DNA of 20,669 nucleotides from Rhodospirillaceae bacterium (GTDB lineage: Bacteria > Pseudomonadota > Alphaproteobacteria > GCA-2731375): positions 1 through 20,669 of the forward strand of contig JABIWH010000052.1 of NCBI GenBank assembly GCA_018701215.1, read 5' to 3'. The position numbers and the translations under genes were made by a program. Below the pieces are notes generated by a model, which saw only the letters and a program-made list of their open reading frames with translations, did not search any database and was not told where the DNA came from. Positions 14,039 to 20,669 of this stretch are shown one piece after another; positions within the stretch are counted from its first letter, which is position 1; each line of letters begins with the position of its first letter.

Positions 14039-15271
14039 TTAGTCCCGCCCGGTTGGCAGATCCCGGAAGGCGCCTTCCTTGTCCAGGCGCACATCCTGCG
14101 GCAGGCCCAGGATCCGTTCGGCGATGATGTTGCGCAGGATTTCGTCGGTGCCGCCCGCGATGCGGTAACCGGGCGATGACATGGTGCCGGTCTGAAACAG
14201 ACCGTCCATGGCGACTTCTTCGGGATCGGTCATGATGCCCACCATCTCCTGCATCTCCATGCCGAAGAACGAGATATCCTGGTACTTGCTGGCCGAGACC
14301 ACTTTGTTGATGGAGCTTTCCGGCCCCGGCGTCTCGCCCCGCGACATTGCCGTCATGGTGCGGAAATGGGAATTCTTCAAACCCTGCTGGCGCACATACC
14401 AATCCGCCAGGCGATCGCGCACCATGGCGTTATCCAGGGCGGGGCCGTCTTCCAGCTCGGTCTCGCGGACTAGGTTGAAAACTTCATCGAAATCAGGCGG
14501 CGGCGCGATACCGACCGCGAAGCGTTCGTTCATCAAGGTGGTCAGGGATACTTTCCAGCCGTCGCCCACCGCGCCCAGGCGTTGGCTGTCGGGGATGCGC
14601 ACGTCGGTGAAATAGACCTCGTTGAAGTTGGAGGCGCCGGACATTTGCTTGATGGGGCGGACTTCAACGCCGCGCGATTTCATGTCCAGAAAAAAGAACG
14701 TCAGGCCCTTGTGCTTGGGCACATCGAAATCACTGCGGGTGACCAGGATGGCGTAGTCCGAGAACTGCGCGCCCGAGGTCCAGATTTTCTGTCCGTTGAT
14801 GATCCAATCATCGCCATCTTTTTCGGCCCGCGTGCGCAGGCCGGCCAGATCGGAGCCGCCGGCGGGTTCCGAGAACAGCTGGCACCAGATTTCCTCGCCG
14901 TGCAGCGCAGGTGTGGCATAGCGCTGTTTCTGCTCTTCCGTGGCATAGGCCAGCATGGTGGGGATGCACATGCCCAGGCCGATTTCGTAAACCCCACGCG
15001 GGGCAATGAAATTGCCTTCTTCCAGGTTGTAAATCACCTGCATGATGGGGGAGAGGCCTTGCCCGCCATATTCCTTTGGCATGGTAATGCCGGCGAAACC
15101 GGCCGCCGCCTTCTTGGCCTGCCAGACCCTGGCCCCGGCCAGGATCGCATCCTTGTCGGCCCCGCCGGCCATGTTGAGATTGCCGCCGCTTTTAGGTACG
15201 GCATGTTCTTCGAGAAAACTGCGCGCCTTGGCGCGGAATGCAGCTTCTTCCGGGGTGTCGTTAAAATCCAT
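14039..15271 (-). CDS. Acyl-CoA dehydrogenase, large/catalytic subunit type
   Basis: A 410-residue enzyme with FAD/substrate motif QLFSEPAGGSDLAGL (131-145), INGQKIWTSGAQFSDY, a long insertion around PPPDFDEVFNLVRETELEDG and the C-terminal GGTDEILRNIIAERILGLP. Glu249-Arg250 in TTLMNERFAVG is placed on helix G as in isovaleryl- and ChsE-type dehydrogenases and is the likely base. The length and GGTDEI...GLP end resemble the catalytic partner of heteromeric alpha2beta2 acyl-CoA dehydrogenases known from actinobacterial steroid side-chain degradation. It starts 12 bases after the stop of the adjacent, more degenerate dehydrogenase, which fits two subunits of one enzyme. Confidence 0.92.
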   Translation of the reverse strand: MDFNDTPEEAAFRAKARSFLEEHAVPKSGGNLNMAGGADKDAILAGARVWQAKKAAAGFAGITMPKEYGGQGLSPIMQVIYNLEEGNFIAPRGVYEIGLGMCIPTMLAYATEEQKQRYATPALHGEEIWCQLFSEPAGGSDLAGLRTRAEKDGDDWIINGQKIWTSGAQFSDYAILVTRSDFDVPKHKGLTFFFLDMKSRGVEVRPIKQMSGASNFNEVYFTDVRIPDSQRLGAVGDGWKVSLTTLMNERFAVGIAPPPDFDEVFNLVRETELEDGPALDNAMVRDRLADWYVRQQGLKNSHFRTMTAMSRGETPGPESSINKVVSASKYQDISFFGMEMQEMVGIMTDPEEVAMDGLFQTGTMSSPGYRIAGGTDEILRNIIAERILGLPQDVRLDKEGAFRDLPTGRD

Positions 15272-15283
15272 GATGTCTATTCC

Positions 15284-16390
15284 TTACGCTGCATTTCGTC
15301 GCTCGAGGGCCCGGATCAGGCGGTCTTTCCACCTGCGTTGGCTGCCCAGAACTAGGGCCAGTTGCCGCGAGCGGCGATAGTAGAGATGGCAATTGAACTC
15401 CCAGGTGAAGCCCATGCCGCCATGGATCTGGATGTTCTCTTTCGCGGCGAAATGATAGGCCTCGTTGCCCGAAACCCGCGCCGTGGCCGCCGCCACCGGC
15501 AGTTCCGCCGCATCCGTCGAAAGCGCCCAGGCGCCGTAATAGCTGTTCGAGCGGGCCAGTTCGATCTGAATATACATATCCGCCAACCGGTGCTTGATGG
15601 CCTGATAACCGGCTATGGGCCGGCCAAAAGCAAAGCGGCCCATGGCATATTCCTTGGCCATTTCCAAACAAGCCTGGGCGCCGCCGATTTGTTCGAAGGC
15701 GATCAGCACGGCGGCCCGGTCCTGGATCCGTTCCAACAGGGGCCAGCCGTCGTCGCCAAGTTTCTCCGCCGCTGCATCCTTAAAGGTCAATTTGGCCTGG
15801 CTGCGTGTCGGGTCCATGGTCGCGACCATCTCACGTTCTACGCCGCTGCCGTTCAGATCGACGATATAAAGCCCGACCGTGCCGCCATCACGGGCCACGA
15901 CAATGGCCCGGTCGGCGATATCACCGTCGGCGACGGGGATTTTCGCGCCCGACAGCTTGCCGTTGCTGACCGCCGCCGCGATGTTCTTCTCCGTGGCGGG
16001 TTGGGGCCCCTCTGATAATGCCAGACACCAGATGGCCGCACCCGTGGCCAGGTCCGGCAAATAACCCTGTTTCTGTTCCTCGCTGCCCGCTGTCAGCAAC
16101 GCCTCGGCACCGAGATAGACCGACGAGGCGAATGGCGTCGGGGCCAGGGCGCGGCCAAGTTCCTCGGCAATAACGCAGAGTTCCAGATGGCCCATGCCGC
16201 CGCCGCCGTATTCTTCGGGAATGGCGGCGCCAATCCAGCCCATATCGCCGAATTGCTGCCACAAATCCCTGTCGAAAGGCTGCTCGTCCTCCAGGGTCTG
16301 ACGGACGACTTCAGGTGGTGATTTATCCAGCAAAAACCGCCGTGCCTGATCCCGCAACATGCGTTGATCATCGTCGAATTCAAAATTCAT
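15284..16390 (-). CDS. Acyl-CoA dehydrogenase-like protein, probable partner subunit
   Basis: A 368-residue protein with acyl-CoA dehydrogenase fold: WIGAAIPEEYGGGGMGHLEL near the N-terminus and the C-terminal IQIHGGMGFTWEFNCHLYYRRSRQLALVLGS. The FAD/substrate motif is degraded (LALSEGPQPA replaces TEPxxGSD), helix G has Asp224-Arg225 in IQDRAAVL where the partner has Glu-Arg, and there is no C-terminal YEGT Glu. Such a pattern is seen in the non-catalytic subunit of alpha2beta2 acyl-CoA dehydrogenases (ChsE-type). It is the first gene of the three-gene minus-strand operon and is followed after 12 bases by the complete dehydrogenase. It might still be active alone. Confidence 0.9.
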   Translation of the reverse strand: MNFEFDDDQRMLRDQARRFLLDKSPPEVVRQTLEDEQPFDRDLWQQFGDMGWIGAAIPEEYGGGGMGHLELCVIAEELGRALAPTPFASSVYLGAEALLTAGSEEQKQGYLPDLATGAAIWCLALSEGPQPATEKNIAAAVSNGKLSGAKIPVADGDIADRAIVVARDGGTVGLYIVDLNGSGVEREMVATMDPTRSQAKLTFKDAAAEKLGDDGWPLLERIQDRAAVLIAFEQIGGAQACLEMAKEYAMGRFAFGRPIAGYQAIKHRLADMYIQIELARSNSYYGAWALSTDAAELPVAAATARVSGNEAYHFAAKENIQIHGGMGFTWEFNCHLYYRRSRQLALVLGSQRRWKDRLIRALERRNAA

Positions 16391-16490
16391 GACGCCCGTC
16401 CACTCCCAATCAAAGCTACTTATCCAAAGCCATCAAATCGGAGTTTCCCCCCAGCCGTCAAGCCGCTTTAACGGCAACTAGATTTTAGGG

Positions 16491-16502
16491 ATGGTTAACC
16501 AT
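16491..16502. promoter_or_regulatory. Perfect 12-base palindrome with a CtrA-like half-site
   Basis: ATGGTTAACCAT is an exact palindrome, 19 bases upstream of the TPR/OGT-like start, in the divergent gap shared with the acyl-CoA dehydrogenase operon. TTAACCAT inside it equals the half-site I recall for the alphaproteobacterial cell-cycle regulator CtrA. A TTAA at 16468-16471 is not at the classical 7-base spacing. Confidence 0.4.
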
Positions 16503-16521
16503 ACGGACCTATAACGAATTG

Positions 16522-18540
16522 ATGGAACAAATTGATCCACAGGCGCAGTTCGAGGGCGGCAACAATGCCCTGGCGCAAGGCCGGCCAGGCGATGCGGTGG
16601 CGTGCTACCGCAAAGCCCTGGAGGCTGCCCCCAATGTGGTCGAAATCCATCACAATCTAACCGCCGCCCTGGCGCAGCTGGGGCGTAGCGGCGAAGCCGT
16701 GGAGGTGGCCAAGCTTGGCCTCACCCACCGGCCTGATTATGCCCCCCTGCATGTGGCGCTGGCCAATTTGCTAGACCATGAGGGTGACCGCGAAGCTGCC
16801 CGCCGCCACTATACCGAAGCCCTGCGCCTGGATGGCAATTCAGCTGCCGCCTGGTCCGGATTGGCCGGGGTGCTGATGGCTGATGGGTCTTATGAAAACG
16901 CATCACATAACTATCGTAAAGCATTGTCATTAAATAAAAATAATCCAGTGTCTATGAATAATTTGGCGATATGCCAGCTCAACCTGGGCCGCCAGCATGA
17001 TGCCCTGGCGCTGTATCGCGATCTGGTCGTGCTGAACCCTGATCTGGGCGGTGTGCACAATAATCTGGGCCAGGTCCTGCAAGGCCTGGGCCGTCATGAT
17101 GAAGCGGTAGATGCCTTTCGCCAGGCCTTGGCGCTGGATCAGACGATCGACAATCTGGCACCGTTCCTGATGCAATCCCTGATGTATCAATGCGCCTGGG
17201 ATGATCTGGGAGAGATCAAGGACCGGGTCCTGGCGGAGACGCGGCGGCGCCTGGCCGATAACCAGCCGATCACGGTGCAGCCGTTTTCCCTGGCCGGGAC
17301 GGATGCACCGGCGGATTTACGCTTGGCCGCGGCGCGGTCATATTCCGCTTATTGTGGCGCCAACGTCACGGCACTGCGCGACCGCCTGGCGTTTACCTAT
17401 GCGCCCGCGACATCGGCGCGGCTGCGGATTGGCTATATCTCGCCGGATTTCCGCAGCCACAGCGTCGCAACCGCTTTTAAGGATCTGATCGCCGGGCATG
17501 ACCGGGACGGTTTCGAGTGGTTTGCCTACGCCATCGGCCGCGAGCAGCGGGACGGGACCACCGATTATTTCCAGGCCCAGTTTGATCACTTCAATGATTT
17601 CAAGGATTTGGATCTGGAGCAATCGGCCCGCCATATCCACGGTGACCGCCTGGATCTATTGGTCGATCTGTCCGGTTTCACCCGTCATTCCGCCCTGGAA
17701 ATTCTGGAAACCCGGCCAGCGCCCGTGCAGGCGCATTATTTAGGCTATGGTGCCACTTTGGGCGCCGATTGCGTGCAGTATCTGGTCACGGATGCAGTCC
17801 ACACGCCGCCCGAACTGGCGGCGTACTGTTCCGAGGCCGTGGTTTATCTGCCCGATAGTTTCATGGCCACGTCCCGGCCCGAAATCGCCGCTGCGTTGCC
17901 TGATCGAGCCAGCCAGGGCCTGCCCGAAGACGGCTTTGTCTTCGCCAACTTCAATGCCCATTACAAATTTGATCCCGAAACCTTTGCTCTGTGGCTGGAT
18001 CTGCTGGAAGAGCTGCCCGGCAGTGTGCTGTGGCTGTTGCGGGGGGGCGACGGCGCCATGGCCAATCTGCGGGCTACCGCCGCCGCCAGGGGGATCGCTA
18101 TCGAGCGTCTGATCTTTGCCCCGCGCGCCAGCCATCCGGAACATCTGGCCCGGCAGTCCCTGGCGGATTTGAGCCTGGATTGCCGCCATCATGCGGGCGG
18201 CGTCTCGACCCTGGATGCTTTATGGTCCGGTCTGCCCGTGCTCTCGATCGCGGGCGACAACCAATCCGCACGTACCGGCGCCTCGATCCTGGGGGCGGCG
18301 GGCCTGGGCGAACTGGCCGTCGCATCCCTGGCGGATTATCGCGCCATGGCCTTGCACCTGGCCCATGATCCCAGCGCCTTGGCGGATTTGAAGGCGCGCC
18401 TGCGGACCAATATGGCTACCGCGCCGCTGTTTGATACGGCCCGTCTGGCCCGGCATCTGGAGGCCGCCTACAGGGAAATGGTGCGCCGTTACCGCGCGGG
18501 CGAGGCGATAGGTTCCTTTAGCGCCGCCCAGGTCCTATGA
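16522..18540 (+). CDS. TPR-repeat O-GlcNAc transferase-like (SPINDLY/GT41) protein
   Basis: From ATG 16522 (a TTG lies directly before) 672 residues. Roughly residues 5-210 form five to six TPR units, for example GNNALAQGRPGDAVACYRKA and LNLGRQHDALALYRDLVVLNP. The C-terminal half is a GT41 domain: LRIGYISPDFRSHSV at about 300 with the His expected in the OGT active site, LDLLVDLSGFTRHSA, VQAHYLGYGATLGAD, VFANFNAHYKFDPETF with the UDP-contacting Lys, and DALWSGLPVLSIAGDNQSARTGASIL. The usual LDTxPYNGGTT motif is LDCRHHAGGVST, a divergence that might alter donor binding. Bacterial relatives glycosylate proteins such as flagellins or modify surface glycans; the target is unknown. No strong ribosome-binding site is seen. 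The next gene is 58 bases downstream. Confidence 0.88.
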   Translation: MEQIDPQAQFEGGNNALAQGRPGDAVACYRKALEAAPNVVEIHHNLTAALAQLGRSGEAVEVAKLGLTHRPDYAPLHVALANLLDHEGDREAARRHYTEALRLDGNSAAAWSGLAGVLMADGSYENASHNYRKALSLNKNNPVSMNNLAICQLNLGRQHDALALYRDLVVLNPDLGGVHNNLGQVLQGLGRHDEAVDAFRQALALDQTIDNLAPFLMQSLMYQCAWDDLGEIKDRVLAETRRRLADNQPITVQPFSLAGTDAPADLRLAAARSYSAYCGANVTALRDRLAFTYAPATSARLRIGYISPDFRSHSVATAFKDLIAGHDRDGFEWFAYAIGREQRDGTTDYFQAQFDHFNDFKDLDLEQSARHIHGDRLDLLVDLSGFTRHSALEILETRPAPVQAHYLGYGATLGADCVQYLVTDAVHTPPELAAYCSEAVVYLPDSFMATSRPEIAAALPDRASQGLPEDGFVFANFNAHYKFDPETFALWLDLLEELPGSVLWLLRGGDGAMANLRATAAARGIAIERLIFAPRASHPEHLARQSLADLSLDCRHHAGGVSTLDALWSGLPVLSIAGDNQSARTGASILGAAGLGELAVASLADYRAMALHLAHDPSALADLKARLRTNMATAPLFDTARLARHLEAAYREMVRRYRAGEAIGSFSAAQVL

Positions 18541-18598
18541 TAACAGCCCTATGATACCGCGAAATAACCGGTAGAAGTCAGCTAGAGGGTTTGTTGCC

Positions 18599-19243
18599 AT
18601 GGATTTGACGGAACGTCTGGAAAAACTGTACGCCAGCGCGGTGTATGATGTGATGAACGCCATGGGACACGCCAATTGCGTGCTGCCCCACGGCATCAAT
18701 GCGCTGGACCCCAGCCACCGCCTGGCGGGCGAAGTGGAAACCATGAACGGCGATTATGGCGAGGGCAAGGATGAGGGCGAGACCCTGCTGGCCTGGGCCA
18801 CGGTGCTGTCCAAGGCGCCCTCAGGCAAGGTGCTGATGTGCCAGCCTAATACCTATGAAGTGGCCCTGATGGGTGAGTTATCGGCGGAAACCCTGAATTA
18901 CCGTGGCGTGCGCGGCTATATCGTCGATGGCGGCTGCCGCGATGTGCCGTTTCTGTTGCAGAATGATTTTCCGGTGTTCTGCCGTTTCAACACGCCCAAG
19001 GATATCTGCCGGCGCTGGGTCGCTGAAAGCATGGGGGAACCCATCGATATCGGTGGCGTGACGATTTCCAGCGGTGATTATGTGTTGGCCGATATCGACG
19101 GTGTGGTGATCATCCCAAAGGATATGGTGGCAGAGGTCGTTGCCAAGACGGAAGCCGTCGCCTCCACGGAAACCGCCATGCGTGACGCCATCCTCGGCGG
19201 CATGGACCCGGTCGATGCCTACAAAAAATTCGATACATTTTGA
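18599..19243 (+). CDS. RraA-like / HMG-CHA aldolase-family protein
   Basis: A 214-residue protein of the RraA/demethylmenaquinone-methyltransferase-like fold. Motifs: SAVYDVMNAMGH near the N-terminus, GELSAETLNYRGVRGYIVDGGCRD (92-115) with Arg114-Asp115, which bind Mg and substrate in the 4-hydroxy-4-methyl-2-oxoglutarate aldolase branch, PVFCRF, and the C-terminal GDYVLADIDGVVIIP. Members are either aldolases/oxaloacetate decarboxylases on 2-keto acids or RNase E inhibitors. The retained Gly-Glu and Arg-Asp motifs favour an enzyme. It lies 58 bases after the OGT-like gene and 6 bases before the ABC permease, so it is probably co-transcribed with the latter. The substrate is unknown. Confidence 0.88.
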   Translation: MDLTERLEKLYASAVYDVMNAMGHANCVLPHGINALDPSHRLAGEVETMNGDYGEGKDEGETLLAWATVLSKAPSGKVLMCQPNTYEVALMGELSAETLNYRGVRGYIVDGGCRDVPFLLQNDFPVFCRFNTPKDICRRWVAESMGEPIDIGGVTISSGDYVLADIDGVVIIPKDMVAEVVAKTEAVASTETAMRDAILGGMDPVDAYKKFDTF

Positions 19244-19249
19244 GCATTG

Positions 19250-20080
19250 ATGAACTTGAGTGTAGATGAACCGCCGCCGGTAGATCCCGGCCATTTGCAA
19301 CCGCGTCTTGTCGGCGTCTTCAATTGGCGCGGTATCTGGACCCTGTATGCCAAGGAAGTACAACGTTTCCTAAGGATTACCATGCAGTCCATCGTGGCGC
19401 CGGTGGTGACCACATTGTTGTTTCTGGCGGTCTTTTCCCTGGCCTTTGGCGAACGCAATGTTCTGGGCGGCGAGGTGCCGTTTGAGCGTTTCCTGGCGCC
19501 GGGCCTAATCATGATGGCGATCGTGCAGAACAGTTTCGCCAACAGTGCCTCGTCGCTGCTGCTCTCGAAAATACAGGGCAATATCGTTGATCTGATGATG
19601 CCGCCCCTGGGGCCGGGGGAGTTGAATTTTTGCTTCGCTTTCGCCGCCGCGACCCGGGGCGTGCTATGCGGTAGTGCGGTGGCCCTGGGCATGGTGTTTT
19701 TCGTCGATATCAGCGTGACCCATGTCTGGCCGATCATCTTTCATGGCGCGGCCGCGGGGTTGTTGCTGGGGCAGATCGGCATCACGGCGGGCATTTGGGC
19801 CAATAAATTTGATCACATGGCCACGGTGACCAATTTCGTCATCACGCCCCTGGCGTTTTTGTCGGGTACATTTTATTCCATCGAGCGGCTGCCCGAACCC
19901 TGGTTCGCATTGAGCCAGATAAACCCGTTCTTCTATATGATCGACGGCTTCCGCTACGGCTTTATCGACCATGCGGATGGCGCTTTGGCTGCGGGAGTCG
20001 GCATCATGATCGGCCTGAACGCGGTCATGTGGATCAGCAATTACCTGATCCTGCGCAGCGGTTATAAGTTGAAGTCATAG
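19250..20080 (+). CDS. ABC-2 type transporter permease (YadH-like)
   Basis: ATG 19250 gives 276 residues; a TTG just before is less likely. After a soluble N-terminus (FNWRGIWTLYAKEVQRFLRIT) there are about six hydrophobic helices: IVAPVVTTLLFLAVFSLAFG, FLAPGLIMMAIVQNSFANS, FAFAAATRGVLCGSAVALGMVFFV, IIFHGAAAGLLLGQIGITAGIW, TNFVITPLAFLSGTFYS and AAGVGIMIGLNAVMWISNYLIL. PLAFLSGTFYSIERLPEPW and NPFFYMIDGFRYGF are typical of YadH/NodJ-like exporters of the ABC-2 superfamily. No ATPase gene is adjacent: upstream is the RraA-like gene and downstream a TAXI gene, so its ATPase must be encoded elsewhere. Confidence 0.9.
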   Translation: MNLSVDEPPPVDPGHLQPRLVGVFNWRGIWTLYAKEVQRFLRITMQSIVAPVVTTLLFLAVFSLAFGERNVLGGEVPFERFLAPGLIMMAIVQNSFANSASSLLLSKIQGNIVDLMMPPLGPGELNFCFAFAAATRGVLCGSAVALGMVFFVDISVTHVWPIIFHGAAAGLLLGQIGITAGIWANKFDHMATVTNFVITPLAFLSGTFYSIERLPEPWFALSQINPFFYMIDGFRYGFIDHADGALAAGVGIMIGLNAVMWISNYLILRSGYKLKS

Positions 20081-20090
20081 TGCGTGATTA

Positions 20091-20134
20091 GGTGCCGCCA
20101 TGGTCAAGTCAGGCGCATTTGCCGATGCGGCACC
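20091..20134. repeat. Inverted repeat downstream of the permease gene
   Basis: GGTGCCGC (20091-20098) and GCGGCACC (20127-20134) are exact complements with a 28-base interior that itself contains a small GGC/GCC stem. It begins 10 bases after the permease stop. There is no T-tract, so it may be a weak terminator or an mRNA-stabilising hairpin. Confidence 0.4.
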
Positions 20135-20214
20135 AACGGATGTACGGGGCAGGGGCCGTAATTGAGACGAATTTGTTCCAAAAATAACCAATTGTGAGTA
20201 AGGCATTTCATTTC

Positions 20215-20244
20215 TTGGACATTTCCCAAACCCTGGCCTATTCT
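20215..20244 (+). promoter_or_regulatory. Putative promoter of the TAXI gene
   Basis: TTGGAC (20215-20220) is followed after 18 bases by TATTCT (20239-20244), leaving a leader of about 100 bases before the start codon at 20349, which has AGGGAG at 20336-20341. Confidence 0.4.
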
Positions 20245-20348
20245 ACTTCCTTAAGTATGGGATAATCTTCACGTCAATTGGGCGGAGTATTTGTATCCCG
20301 GTTTGTTGCTTGCGTACCCCCAAGAAAAATTCATCAGGGAGATAAACT

Positions 20349-20588
20349 ATGAAGAAATTTGCCTTCGCCGCATTGGCGACCGCGGCTGTCGTTGCCTTTG
20401 GCGTCACCGGCGCCCAAGCAGCGCAAAAGTTCATCACCATCGGAACCGGCGGTCAGACCGGCGTCTACTATCAAGTGGGCGGTGCGATCTGCAAGCTGGT
20501 CAACAAGGGAACCAAGAACCACAATATCAACCCCCATTTCCCAGATGAACTCGTTAATCGATGCCCTGAGATGGAGATTATGCTATAA
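20349..20588 (+). pseudogene. TAXI-family TRAP transporter substrate-binding protein, interrupted
   Basis: The first about 60 residues are a clear TAXI-type periplasmic binding protein: a Sec signal peptide (MKKFAFAALATAAVVAFGVTGAQA, cleavage after AQA), then KFITIGTGGQTGVYYQVGGAICKLVNKGTKNHNI, the conserved N-terminal block of the family. The expected continuation (family members go on with RCSVESTGGSV-like sequence) is absent. Codons after about base 20528 give an unrelated sequence ending at TAA 20586-20588, so only 79 of some 320 residues are encoded. TAXI proteins deliver small organic acids or glutamate-like solutes to TRAP permeases. The promoter, ribosome-binding site and signal peptide are intact, so truncation looks recent. 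A misassembly at the window edge cannot be excluded. Confidence 0.85.
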
Positions 20589-20669
20589 GAATCAATATGT
20601 TGAGGAGTTGATGGAGTGGTTGGCATGGCACACCCGATGGGTGAATCGAAACGGGACGGACTTCGGGTC
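20529..20669 (+). other. Foreign-looking DNA after the TAXI breakpoint with an open reading frame leaving the window
   Basis: From about 20529 the sequence no longer matches the TAXI family and becomes more AT-rich. A frame opens at ATG 20545 and stays open to the right edge (41 codons, rich in Trp and Leu, beginning MNSLIDALRWRLCYKNQYV). No known transposase or other family is recognised in this short piece. The most likely explanation is the left end of an inserted mobile element or another rearrangement. Its end sequence and any target duplication cannot be judged within this window. Confidence 0.5.

Noticed and set aside
20529..20669. Naming an IS family or a group II intron for the DNA after the TAXI breakpoint
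   Set aside because: Only about 140 bases are visible; no terminal repeat, GUGYG intron start or transposase motif could be recognised.

Overview
The window looks like a chromosomal stretch of a free-living alphaproteobacterium, plausibly in or near Rhodospirillales. This is inferred from the moderately high G+C, the trxB–LysR (LsrB/VtlR type) pair next to an Lrp gene, the ELM1-family gene and the density of CoA-linked catabolic genes. No close species can be named from sequence alone. No rRNA, tRNA or CRISPR array was seen.

Layout. (1) 3-926, +: 3' part of a hybrid histidine kinase/receiver cut by the left edge. (2) 1195-8213, -: an eight-gene run (transcribed right to left): IclR regulator, acyl-CoA dehydrogenase, thiolase-like protein without the usual nucleophilic Cys, DUF35 Zn-ribbon/OB protein, MaoC-type hydratase, CitE-like CoA-ester lyase, type III CoA-transferase, enoyl-CoA hydratase/isomerase. 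Gaps are tiny and two junctions are 4-base ATGA overlaps. A good sigma70-like promoter with a perfect 9-bp inverted repeat over the predicted start lies just upstream of iclR. The set reads as a catabolic route: activate an acid by CoA transfer, dehydrogenate, hydrate, then cleave a C-C bond. The substrate is unknown. (3) 8247-8727: a long non-coding gap. It holds the iclR promoter/operator and, on the minus strand, a structured, terminator-ended RNA candidate directly downstream of the LysR gene. Two C-rich anti-Shine-Dalgarno motifs, an upstream LysR-type palindrome and the neighbouring LsrB/VtlR-like gene together suggest an AbcR-like small RNA. (4) 8728-11702, -: ELM1-family protein, thioredoxin reductase, LysR regulator. 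(5) 11816-12835, +: Lrp/AsnC regulator and a DUF454 membrane protein. (6) 12856-16390, -: a second acyl-CoA operon with two adjacent acyl-CoA dehydrogenases (probably a heteromeric enzyme) and a CoA-transferase. (7) 16522-20080, +: TPR/O-GlcNAc-transferase-like protein, RraA-like protein, ABC-2 permease. (8) 20349-end, +: a TAXI-type TRAP substrate-binding protein that loses its family sequence after about 60 codons and runs into unrelated, more AT-rich DNA with an open frame leaving the window. This looks like an insertion or rearrangement breakpoint.

The most interesting items are the AbcR-like RNA with its putative LysR operator, the IclR-controlled operon with a nucleophile-less thiolase plus DUF35 partner, the paired acyl-CoA dehydrogenases, and the interrupted TAXI gene at the right edge.
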